DNA from: CAVQFB01 sp963711675
Lineage (GTDB): Bacteria; Acidobacteriota; Terriglobia; Terriglobales; Acidobacteriaceae
Reading direction: 5' to 3'
Length of the DNA: 64,000 bases
Assembly (NCBI GenBank): GCA_963711675.1
Contig: CAVQFB010000017.1
Span: forward strand, 1-64,000
A program made the position numbers and the translations under genes. Below are positions 9,949-17,931 of this stretch, piece after piece. Numbering within the stretch: the first letter of the stretch is position 1; each line of letters begins with the position of its first letter. The notes under the pieces were generated by a model. It was not told the origin of the DNA, did not search any database, and was given only the letters and a program-made list of their open reading frames with translations.

Positions 9949-11322
9949 ATGACACAAACGCGACAACTCTTCGGCACTGACGGTATCCGCGGCCTGGCGG
10001 GTGAATTCCCGCTAACGCGGGAAAATGTGTACATCATTGGCCTTGCCCTGGGCCACGATCTGAAAAAGAGCAATCCGCAGGCGCGGGCAGTCATTGGTCA
10101 GGACACCCGCGAGTCCAGCCAGTGGATCGCAGACCGTCTGACGCAAGGACTGTCGTCACGCGGGGTCGAGGTCGCTAGCGCAGGAGTGATCACGACGCCC
10201 GGCGTAGCCTATCTGGCCCATTCCCGGGGATTCGACGCGGGCATCGTAGTATCGGCGTCGCACAATCCCTGGACTGACAATGGCATCAAAGTTTTTTCCA
10301 GCGATGGATACAAGCTTCCTGACAGCCATGAACTGGCGATTGAAAAAGAAATTTTCGCGCTGATCCAGAACCCGCCGGATGGTATCGAAAATGTGCCCGC
10401 CAGTAAGCCGAGCCTGCCAGGCGACGCCGAATTGCGGCGTGCCTACATCGAGTGGTTGGCGCACAACGTCAAAAGCGATTTGAGCAGGCTTCGCGTGCTG
10501 GTTGACTGCGCGAATGGTGCAGCGGCCGCCGAGGCTCCGGAATTGTTCCGCGAATGCGGCATTAAAGCCGAATTCATTCACTCCTCTCCGGATGGCCGGA
10601 ACATCAACGAAAGCTGTGGGGCCTTGCACCCAGAGACGGTTGCGAAGCTAATCGCAGAGAGCAAGGGGGCGTTCGATCTCGGAGTCACCTTTGACGGAGA
10701 CGCCGATCGTGCGCTGTTCAGCGACGCTAAAGGCAACATCGTGAACGGCGATGCGGTGTTGTTGCTGGCCGCTCGAGACATGAATTCGCGAGGTACGCTG
10801 ACGAACTCAACCGTGGTCGCGACCACCATGTCGAACATGGGGCTGGAGATTGCATTGAAGCGGTCAGGACTGCGCATGCTCAGAGCGAACGTCGGGGACA
10901 AGTACGTGCTCGAAGAGATGCAGAAGTCGGGCGCAACGCTGGGTGGAGAGCAATCGGGGCATATCATTTTTCGCGACGGAGAAGCCACGACCGGCGATGG
11001 CCTGCTGACGGCTCTGCATGTCATGGAGGTCATGGCGCGGAGCGGCCGGCCTCTGTACGAACTGGTCTCGGATTTGAAGGTCTTTCCGCAGGTCATAAAG
11101 AATGTCCGCGTGCGCGAGAAGGTTCCGTTTGCGAAAGTGCCCCAGATTCAGAGCGCAATTGACGCTGCCGAGCGTGAACTCGACGGCAATGGGCGCGTGG
11201 TGGTGCGCTATTCAGGGACGGAGACTCTGGCTCGCGTGATGGTGGAAGCTGAGACCGAAGAGCAGATGAAGCGCATTGCCACGTCGATTGCGGACAGCAT
11301 CCGCGCCGCGTTGGGCGTGTAA
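9949..11322 (+). CDS. glmM: Phosphoglucosamine mutase
   Basis: It converts glucosamine-6-phosphate to glucosamine-1-phosphate for UDP-GlcNAc, hence peptidoglycan and LPS. The 457-residue length fits. Visible motifs are FGTDGIRGLAG at the N-terminus, the phosphoserine loop SASHNP with Ser104 as the phosphorylated residue, the metal loop FDGDADRALF, GGEQSGHIIF for sugar binding, and the C-terminal phosphate loop VRYSGTE. It is the third gene of the cdaA-cdaR-glmM operon. A perfect 8-bp hairpin CGCGGGCT/AGCCCGCG lies just after the stop without a T tract. Confidence 0.97.
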   Translation: MTQTRQLFGTDGIRGLAGEFPLTRENVYIIGLALGHDLKKSNPQARAVIGQDTRESSQWIADRLTQGLSSRGVEVASAGVITTPGVAYLAHSRGFDAGIVVSASHNPWTDNGIKVFSSDGYKLPDSHELAIEKEIFALIQNPPDGIENVPASKPSLPGDAELRRAYIEWLAHNVKSDLSRLRVLVDCANGAAAAEAPELFRECGIKAEFIHSSPDGRNINESCGALHPETVAKLIAESKGAFDLGVTFDGDADRALFSDAKGNIVNGDAVLLLAARDMNSRGTLTNSTVVATTMSNMGLEIALKRSGLRMLRANVGDKYVLEEMQKSGATLGGEQSGHIIFRDGEATTGDGLLTALHVMEVMARSGRPLYELVSDLKVFPQVIKNVRVREKVPFAKVPQIQSAIDAAERELDGNGRVVVRYSGTETLARVMVEAETEEQMKRIATSIADSIRAALGV

Positions 11323-11418
11323 GGAAAATCGCGGGCTTCCGACTAGCCCGCGTGCGCTCCATACGAAGAGGCGGGCAAGAGTGTCCGTCCCATACAAGAT
11401 CAGCAATGATTGTGAGTA

Positions 11419-11616
11419 ATGGACACTTTACGCGGCGTCGTCGGTCTGTGGAACCTAGGCATGATGCTGGCGGCACTGGCCACGCTGCTTTGGTTTGTCT
11501 ATTGGGTGTTCCTGAGAAAATTTCTGCGGGCGAGAAGAATCGCCAACCTCCGTCTCAGAAGGATGATGGATGAAAGCATCTCATCCGTGATGGGCGACGA
11601 TCCACACCGGGAGTAG
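11419..11616 (+). CDS. Hypothetical small membrane protein
   Basis: The 65-residue frame has a single strong hydrophobic segment (about 8-32, MMLAALATLLWFVYWVFL) followed by a basic stretch (RKFLRARRIANLRLRRM), the positive-inside signature of an N-out helix, then an acidic tail. No family is recognised and the ribosome binding site is weak. It sits between glmM and the convergent polA. It could be an orphan gene or chance. Confidence 0.45.
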   Translation: MDTLRGVVGLWNLGMMLAALATLLWFVYWVFLRKFLRARRIANLRLRRMMDESISSVMGDDPHRE

Positions 11617-11679
11617 AGCTTCCCGCCAGGTGCTGGAAAGATATTGTCCTCGACCTCTTCGGCTTTCTCGCGTTGCCCG

Positions 11680-14505
11680 TTAATACTCCAGATCGCGCCA
11701 ATTCTGTCCCACACCGATTTCGACCAACAGGGGCACCGAGAGCGCGTGGACATTCTCCATGTGATCGCGGACCAGAGAGCGCATGGTGTCTAACTCGCAT
11801 TCGGGAACTTCGAAGACAAGTTCATCGTGGACCTGCAGCGTCATGCGCGACTTCAATCCGCCAGCCTGAAGCGCGGCGTCGATCCGGATCATAGCCAGCT
11901 TGATCAGGTCAGCAGCTGTCCCCTGCAGGGGCGTGTTAACTGCCGTGCGTTCGGCAAAACCGCGCAGGTTCGCATTCCGGCTGTTGATGTCGGGAATAGG
12001 GCGCACACGTCCAAACAAGGTTTTGACTTTCTGATCGCGGCGAGCCTCGTCGAGAGTCCGATCAATAAAAGCGCGAACGCCTTTGTATTTTTCAAAATAC
12101 GCCGTGATGAACTGTTTGGCTTCCGCGGTCTCGATGCCGAGGTTCTGCGAGAGGCCAAACGCGGACAACCCGTACACGATGCCAAAGTTGACGACTTTAG
12201 CCTGGCGGCGGTGGTCAGGAGTAACCATGAGCGGCGGGACACCAAAGACCTGCGAAGCGGTGAGCGTATGGATGTCGTCGCCGCGCCGGTATGCCTCCAC
12301 GAGGAGCGGATCTTTGGAAAAGTGCGCGAGCAGGCGCAACTCAATTTGCGAGTAATCGGCCGCCAGCAGGACGTGGCCGGGGTCAGCGGTAAAGGCAGCT
12401 CGGATTTCACGGCCGAGTTCTGTGCGAACAGGAATGTTCTGCAGGTTCGGATTCGTCGAAGAGAGCCGGCCCGTGGCTGTTCCGGTCTGTCCGAACGTAG
12501 TGTGAAGGCGACCCGTCACCGGGTTCAACAGCGCGGGCAAGGCATCCACGTACGTTGACTTTAGTTTCGTAAGCTGCCGGTAGTCGAGGACCATGCGCGG
12601 CACAGGGTGTTCTTCCGCCAGCCCTTCGAGAACATCGACTGCGGTGGAGATCGTCTTCCCTTTGCCGTATTTGACGGGCTTGGGAAGGTTCAGCTGGTTG
12701 AACAGGACGTCACCAAGCTGTTTGGGCGAGCTTATGTTGAATTCAGTGCCCGCAGCTTCGTAGATCTCTTTCGCCTTGGCGCCGATTTCTCCCTCCAGGC
12801 GCGAGGACATTTCCGCCAAGGCCTTCCGGTCAATCTTCACTCCCGCTTGTTCCATGCGCGCGAGCACGGGCACCAGAGGCAGATCGATATCCTCGTAGAC
12901 CTTGGCGAGATCCGAGTCTTCAACTTCTTGGCGCAGAGCGGTCGTCAGGCGACCGGTGATGTCGGCCGCCTCGGGGAGCGATCCTCCGAGCTTCATGTTA
13001 AAGCGGCGCAGGGCAACCTCTGCCAGGTGATGCGAAGAGTAAGTGGGGTTAATGAGATAGGAATACAGCATGGGATCATGACGAACGCCGCGGAGTTCCA
13101 CGCCGGACGGGTCGAGCGCATGCAGGACACTCTTGTAGTCGTGGACGGCCTTGGTGATCGAGGGATCTGCCAGCACATCTCCCAGCCTAGCCGCAGCCTC
13201 GGAGTTTGAGAAAGAGACCGTTGCCGCCGTTCCGGGCGTGGAAGAAATGGCTAGCTTCTGGTTCGTGACACTCGAGCCGGTCGCAGCTGGCTCGTGCTGC
13301 AAAGGCAACATCGCTTCCTGCGGTTCTTCAATCTCTTCCGAGTCCGCATCTTCCTCGAATGCTGAACTAGCGATCGCTTCGATGGCGACGGCGAGCGCTC
13401 CGTTTGCTGGCATTACCTTCAAAACAGCTTCAATATCCGCGGCCGACTCCGCTTCGATGTAGTGGCCCTCGCTGACCTCGACGACGGGAAGTAATTCCTT
13501 GAGGAGCGAAGTAAACTCCAGCTCGGTGAAAAGCTCGCGAAGGACCTCCACGTCGGGAGATCCCACCTTCATGGCGTCGACATCCAGTTCGATGGGGACG
13601 TTGGTATCGATGGTGGCGAGTTGTTTGCTCAGAAGGACAGCGTCGCGATTGTTCTGCAACGACTCGCGATAGGTTTTCTTCTCCACTTCCGCAGCGCGGT
13701 CCAGCGCCTGTTCGACGGAACCGAAGCGATTGATGAGATCGACAGAACCCTTGTCGCCGATTCCGGGGGCGCCGGGGATATTGTCTATGGCGTCGCCACG
13801 AAGCGCCATCACATCGACGACACGATTGGGCGGCACGCCCAGGATCTCCTCGACCTTGGCAGGATCGCAAATAAGGTTGTCCTTGGGCGGATTCAGTACC
13901 CAAACCTTGTCGTCGACGAGCTGCAGCATGTCCTTGTCGCTGGACACTACAAAGACGGGGCGGGACTGGGCAGCCGCCTTGCGGGCGAGCGTACCGATTA
14001 CGTCGTCGGCTTCATAACCTTCCGACTGAAGAATGGGAATGCGGTAGGCCTCAAGAGCGCGCCGGATGTATGGCACCTGTTGGGCAAGATCGGGCGGCAT
14101 TTCTGCGCGGTTGGCTTTGTACCCGTGGTACTCGGTTTCCTGGAAAGTCTGGGTCTTGATGTCGAACTTGCGAACCACCTTGAGAGTGCCGGCCTGCTGA
14201 TCTCGGAACGTTGGAGCACCGACATCGAAAACCGCCGCAAGGTATTCAGGATCGAAGTCGTCGCGCAACTTGCGGAGCATATTGACGAAAACATAGATGG
14301 CTGCGGTGGGCAGACCCGTTTTCGTCGACATGGGTCTCTGCCGCGCCATGGCGTGGTAGGCGCGGAAGATGAAGGACATGGTGTCGATGAGGAAGATGCG
14401 GCCCTTGCTGTCCAGCGGTTTCAGCTTTGGCGCGGGAACGGGCGGGGACACCTCTGCGGGTGCGGCGTCTTCCGTTTTCACGGCGGATTTCTTCCGGGGC
14501 GGCAA
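11680..14505 (-). CDS. polA: DNA polymerase I
   Basis: The 941-residue protein opens with an unusual basic/proline-rich extension (about 1-35). The 5' nuclease domain follows (IFLIDTMSFIFRAYHAMAR, VVSSDKDMLQLV, ALRGDAIDNIPGAPGIGDKG). A middle 3'-5' exonuclease-like domain comes next, then the polymerase domain with LLAADYSQIELRLLAHFS (motif A), RRQAKVVNFGIVYGLSAFGL (motif B) and LQVHDELVFE (motif C). The exonuclease acidic motif expected near residues 370-380 reads AVAIEAI, and motif II reads HDYKS, so proofreading residues look lost, as in Taq and Bacillus enzymes. A Glu/Asp-rich insert lies near 383-400. The start is TTG at 14505. Confidence 0.97.
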   Translation of the reverse strand: MPPRKKSAVKTEDAAPAEVSPPVPAPKLKPLDSKGRIFLIDTMSFIFRAYHAMARQRPMSTKTGLPTAAIYVFVNMLRKLRDDFDPEYLAAVFDVGAPTFRDQQAGTLKVVRKFDIKTQTFQETEYHGYKANRAEMPPDLAQQVPYIRRALEAYRIPILQSEGYEADDVIGTLARKAAAQSRPVFVVSSDKDMLQLVDDKVWVLNPPKDNLICDPAKVEEILGVPPNRVVDVMALRGDAIDNIPGAPGIGDKGSVDLINRFGSVEQALDRAAEVEKKTYRESLQNNRDAVLLSKQLATIDTNVPIELDVDAMKVGSPDVEVLRELFTELEFTSLLKELLPVVEVSEGHYIEAESAADIEAVLKVMPANGALAVAIEAIASSAFEEDADSEEIEEPQEAMLPLQHEPAATGSSVTNQKLAISSTPGTAATVSFSNSEAAARLGDVLADPSITKAVHDYKSVLHALDPSGVELRGVRHDPMLYSYLINPTYSSHHLAEVALRRFNMKLGGSLPEAADITGRLTTALRQEVEDSDLAKVYEDIDLPLVPVLARMEQAGVKIDRKALAEMSSRLEGEIGAKAKEIYEAAGTEFNISSPKQLGDVLFNQLNLPKPVKYGKGKTISTAVDVLEGLAEEHPVPRMVLDYRQLTKLKSTYVDALPALLNPVTGRLHTTFGQTGTATGRLSSTNPNLQNIPVRTELGREIRAAFTADPGHVLLAADYSQIELRLLAHFSKDPLLVEAYRRGDDIHTLTASQVFGVPPLMVTPDHRRQAKVVNFGIVYGLSAFGLSQNLGIETAEAKQFITAYFEKYKGVRAFIDRTLDEARRDQKVKTLFGRVRPIPDINSRNANLRGFAERTAVNTPLQGTAADLIKLAMIRIDAALQAGGLKSRMTLQVHDELVFEVPECELDTMRSLVRDHMENVHALSVPLLVEIGVGQNWRDLEY

Positions 14506-14601
14506 GAATTTAGTTTAGCAGGCGAGCGCGGACCGGAGGGCTTGGGGATGAACGTCAGCCGCTAGTTCGTCGCGGACATAACATCAGTACTTTTCCGGAT
14601 G

Positions 14602-15126
14602 TTAGTCGGAGGTCACTTCGAAATCGGCCTTCACGGACTTAGGGCCACCGGAGTAGCTTCGGAAGACAAGGTAGTACTTGGCAGGGTCAGCCTGGGTCGG
14701 GGCCAGCGAATACTGGACCTCTTGATGGTAGGAAGGATCGACGGCGTAAATCGACGTGGCGTGACGGCCATGGATGAAATCGCTATACTGCTCAGGGCTC
14801 ATCAGCATCACTTCCACCTCCGCAACTTCGTCGCTTACCTCCCCGGCTGGACGCGTGACGAAGGACTGAAACGTGCCGTGCAATTTCGGCATAACCGTGC
14901 TGGGCGGGACTTCGAAGACAAACGCCTGATACTTGTCGACGGTGAAGGTCTGGTGCAGGAAGTGCAAGGGCGGCAACTGCTTCCTGACCACGATCCGGTC
15001 CAAGCTCTCGACCGGCGGCGCTGCCTGTGGCTGTGGCGACTGAGAGGCAAGATGGTGCTCGTACAGGAAGTACCCACCGACGGCAAGTACCACGACGACG
15101 GCTGCGTTGACTATCGCATTCTTCAC
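14602..15126 (-). CDS. Hypothetical membrane-anchored protein
   Basis: The 174-residue protein has an N-terminal signal anchor (residues 4-22, IVNAAVVVVLAVGGYFLYEH) and a periplasmic region of about 150 residues rich in beta-strand patterns (VVRKQLPPLHFL, FVFEVPPSTVMPKLHGTF, KYYLVFRSYSGGPKSVKADF). I recognise no family. The C-terminal half resembles a small beta-sandwich with a GGPK turn, possibly a galactose-binding-like or emp24-like fold (weak inference). It lies between polA and the cysteine dioxygenase gene on the same strand. Confidence 0.6.
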   Translation of the reverse strand: MKNAIVNAAVVVVLAVGGYFLYEHHLASQSPQPQAAPPVESLDRIVVRKQLPPLHFLHQTFTVDKYQAFVFEVPPSTVMPKLHGTFQSFVTRPAGEVSDEVAEVEVMLMSPEQYSDFIHGRHATSIYAVDPSYHQEVQYSLAPTQADPAKYYLVFRSYSGGPKSVKADFEVTSD

Positions 15127-15180
15127 CGGTCGACCTCGAAACTCACCCTGGGCTGACCCCTGGGAGTTCGATAAAGCAGG

Positions 15181-15771
15181 TCAGCAGGGTTTGCCGAACT
15201 GGGTCGTGTAGTGCAATTTAATCTCACCACACGTGCCCTGCTCTGGTGAATAGACTACACAGGAATCGAAAGGCCGGGAATACACGTGCAGGCTCACCGC
15301 GCGCTGATTGAATTCACGCGGATTCAGAACTCTGTGGACAGGTTCGAGTGGATCGACCGCGCAGGGGTGACTGGGGTTCATCTCAACCGTGTCGGCAGGC
15401 TTTAGCTCACACTTGCCCTGTTCCACATTCTGGTAAACCACCCGAAAATTTTCCACGAGCAGGCGCCCGATGGGCACTGCCATCCAGCAGTTCTGGTCGC
15501 GATGATTGTGGACGGAACTGGCCTGACCTACCTCCCAGCAAATGGCGATCAATTCGTAGAGCGGCGTCTTGTCGATGAGATTCCGAGTGTAGTGCTGGCG
15601 GTCCCAGGTGAGGAAGGGCTCGAGAGTTTCGGGGACGACGGGAGCGGTGGCCAGGAAGGCAACGATCTGGTCGGTCCGGTCGAAGGCAGCCTGCGGAAAT
15701 TTGCGCAATTCTGCAGCGAAATCAGTGATCGAAACGCGGTTCGTCACGGTGTGGGAGCTCATGTTGGTCAT
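15181..15771 (-). CDS. Cysteine dioxygenase, eukaryote-like active site
   Basis: The 196-residue cupin-fold enzyme oxidises L-cysteine thiol to cysteine sulfinate with Fe(II) and O2. The iron ligands are visible as His88 and His90 (SSVHNHRDQNC) and His146 (EPVHRVLNP). Arg63 in HYTRNLID matches the carboxylate-binding Arg60 of mammalian enzymes. Ser160-His162-Tyr164 in SLHVYSRPFDSC matches the conserved catalytic triad. Cys95 occupies the place of mammalian Cys93, the thioether cross-link partner of Tyr157, where many bacterial enzymes have Gly. The C-terminus also follows the mammalian pattern. It is flanked by queA and the unknown membrane-anchored gene. Confidence 0.88.
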   Translation of the reverse strand: MTNMSSHTVTNRVSITDFAAELRKFPQAAFDRTDQIVAFLATAPVVPETLEPFLTWDRQHYTRNLIDKTPLYELIAICWEVGQASSVHNHRDQNCWMAVPIGRLLVENFRVVYQNVEQGKCELKPADTVEMNPSHPCAVDPLEPVHRVLNPREFNQRAVSLHVYSRPFDSCVVYSPEQGTCGEIKLHYTTQFGKPC

Positions 15772-15845
15772 CCGGGGTGACAGTATAGCCGGGAGCGGGT
15801 CTATGAGTAAAAGTCAGGACACCCCTCGTGATTAACAGCGCCTTC

Positions 15846-16940
15846 TCACTCCAGGAACATGCAGTCGCCATAGGAGTAGAAGCGATATTTCTCGAGCACC
15901 GCGTGGCGATATGCTTCCAGAACCCGGTCGCGACCGGCAAAGGCACAGACCAACATCAGCAAGGTGGATTGCGGAAGGTGGAAGTTCGTGAGAAGAGCGC
16001 CGACCACCTTGAAATCGAAGCCGGGATGGATGAAGAGGTCACACTCACCGGCGCCAGCCGCAATTTCCCTCGCACCCGACTTCTTTGCGGCGAACTCCAG
16101 TGTGCGCACCGTCGTAGTACCGATGGCTACGACTCGGCGCCCGGATCGGAGTACCTCGTTGACGGAAGCAGCGGTCTCACTCGAGATCGAGTAGTACTCG
16201 CTATGCATGCGATGCTTCTCGACTTCGATCACGTGCAGGGGCTGAAATGTGCCGATGCCGACGTGCAAGGTTATTTCGGCGACCTGGATACCACGCGCCT
16301 TCATGCGGGCAAGTATCTCCGGCGTGAAGTGCAGGCCGGCAGTCGGCGCAGCAATCGCACCAGGTTCTCGGGCATAGACGGTCTGGTAGCGTTGCTGATC
16401 GTCGGAGCGGTCCTCACGCTCGATGTAGGGCGGCAAAGGGACGTGGCCGATCCTCTCTAACGTCTGGAAGAAGTCTGACACAGGAGCGAATCGCAGCCGC
16501 CTCTCGCCATAATCTCCGCGACCGATAACCTCGGCCTGAAGCTCATTCGACTCGCCAAAGGAAAGATGTTCACCAATTCCGATTTTTCGCCCGGGGCGCA
16601 CCAGGCACTCCCATTCATTGGGGGTTTGCGAGAGTTGGCGGGTCAAAAGAACCTCAACGCGTCCTCGCAGGAATTCGCGGGCCGCCGGGTTGCGGGCACT
16701 GACGGGTTGGGAGTGCAACCCTTGTCGAGTTCCGTATAGTCGGGCCCGAAACACGCGGGTGTTGTTCAGAACGACCAGGTCGTCGGGCCTGAGCAGGTCA
16801 GGGAACTGCAAGAAACTGCGGTCCTGAAGGCGGGGTTCGGCACGGTCCAGATGCAGCATGCGAGAGGCAGCCCGGTCGGGAAGAGGCTGCTGGGCGATCA
16901 GTTCTTCGGGTAGATGGTAGTCGAAATCGGAAACCAGCAC
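15846..16940 (-). CDS. queA: S-adenosylmethionine:tRNA ribosyltransferase-isomerase
   Basis: It transfers and isomerises the ribosyl group of SAM onto 7-aminomethyl-7-deazaguanine in tRNA to give epoxyqueuosine. The 364-residue length fits. Motifs include FDYHLPEELIAQQPLPDRAA at the N-terminus, LVVLNNTRVFRARL, LPPYIERED, YQTVYAREPGAIAAPTAGLH and LTNFHLPQSTLLMLVCAF. The ATG at 16940 is standard (MLVSDFDYHLPEEL). No other queuosine gene is next to it. The final step by QueG requires cobalamin, and the B12-regulated receptor 3 kb away is an interesting but unproven link. Confidence 0.97.
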   Translation of the reverse strand: MLVSDFDYHLPEELIAQQPLPDRAASRMLHLDRAEPRLQDRSFLQFPDLLRPDDLVVLNNTRVFRARLYGTRQGLHSQPVSARNPAAREFLRGRVEVLLTRQLSQTPNEWECLVRPGRKIGIGEHLSFGESNELQAEVIGRGDYGERRLRFAPVSDFFQTLERIGHVPLPPYIEREDRSDDQQRYQTVYAREPGAIAAPTAGLHFTPEILARMKARGIQVAEITLHVGIGTFQPLHVIEVEKHRMHSEYYSISSETAASVNEVLRSGRRVVAIGTTTVRTLEFAAKKSGAREIAAGAGECDLFIHPGFDFKVVGALLTNFHLPQSTLLMLVCAFAGRDRVLEAYRHAVLEKYRFYSYGDCMFLE

Positions 16941-17150
16941 GTTTGGGATTATAAAGAGCGCTCAGATAGGGAGGGCATCAGCCCCCGGAAGCGCAGGCGC
17001 AAAGCAAAAGGAGTCCGGGATCGCCTGGAACCAGCCATAAATTGTCAGAAAAAAACGATTAGATTAGGGTGTCACGCGCATTGTCTGAACCCCAGCAGTT
17101 GCTGTAACATACGCCAGCCGAGTTTTAGGGAGCCCGCCGCGAGTCGTTCC

Positions 17151-17918
17151 ATGGCCAGTGAACGCAAACATCGGGAGGAAATCGTCCGCTACGGGCGGAC
17201 GCTGCACGGCTGCGGATTCGTAGCGGCCACGGACGGCAACCTGTCGGTCCGGCTTGATGACGAGCGCATTTTGGTCACCCCGACCTCGATGAGCAAGGGC
17301 ATGATGCGGGCGTCCGACCTGGTCATAGTGAATATGGATGGGCACCGGATCAGCGGGAAGCGCGCGGTCTCGAGCGAAATCGGGATGCACCTTCTGATTT
17401 ATCGCTTGCGGCCTGATGTCAAGGGCATTGTGCATGCGCACCCGCCCACGGCAACCGGCTTTGCGGCTTGCGGGGCCGCCCTCACTCAACCGCTGGTGTG
17501 CGAAGTCGTGATCGGTTTGGGCTGCATCCCGCTGGCCCGTTACGGCACCCCCGGTACGCCGGAATTGACCGACGCGCTGGCGCCCCTGGTCCCGCAATAC
17601 GACGCCATCCTGATGAAGAATCATGGCGTCGTCACTTACGGCGAGACCTTAGCCTGTGCGTACATGAAGATGGAAACGGTAGAGCACTTCGCCAAAATAG
17701 CGCTGGTATCGCACCTGCTGGGCCAGGAACAGCCCCTCAGCGAGCGCGAGATCGAGAAACTGATCGTTGCCCGCAGCAAATACGCCGGGGCGAAGTCGGT
17801 TGCGCCGATGCCTTTGCAACTTCCACACAATGGTCGAAGCAGCCATGACGGCAACCATCCCCACCCGGAATCCGAGTCTCTGTCGGAGCCCGGTAGTCGG
17901 CGGAAAGCTCACCGCTAG
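17151..17918 (+). CDS. Class II aldolase/adducin family protein, fuculose-phosphate aldolase-like
   Basis: The product is about 255 residues from the ATG at 17151 (MASERKHREEIVRYGRTLHG). The in-frame extension back to 16914 has no family signature and is dropped. Zinc ligands of the class II aldolase fold are seen in VHAHPPTATGFAACG, with the second site in ILMKNHGVVTYGETL. N-terminal ATDGNLSVRLDDERILVTPT and EIGMHLLIYRLRPDVKGIVH are typical of the FucA/AraD group. The substrate could be fuculose-1-P, ribulose-5-P or a methylthioribulose relative. The C-terminal tail is polar and low in complexity. It converges with the TonB receptor gene, leaving 13 bases between stops. Confidence 0.8.
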   Translation: MASERKHREEIVRYGRTLHGCGFVAATDGNLSVRLDDERILVTPTSMSKGMMRASDLVIVNMDGHRISGKRAVSSEIGMHLLIYRLRPDVKGIVHAHPPTATGFAACGAALTQPLVCEVVIGLGCIPLARYGTPGTPELTDALAPLVPQYDAILMKNHGVVTYGETLACAYMKMETVEHFAKIALVSHLLGQEQPLSEREIEKLIVARSKYAGAKSVAPMPLQLPHNGRSSHDGNHPHPESESLSEPGSRRKAHR

Positions 17919-17931
17919 GCCCACCGCGAAA

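Noticed and set aside
11329..11350. A perfect 8-bp hairpin just after glmM
   Set aside because: There is no T tract on either side, so I do not call it an intrinsic terminator.
13621..14565. A 314-residue open frame on the plus strand
   Set aside because: It is the antisense of the polA N-terminal region; no domain signature and no ribosome binding site.
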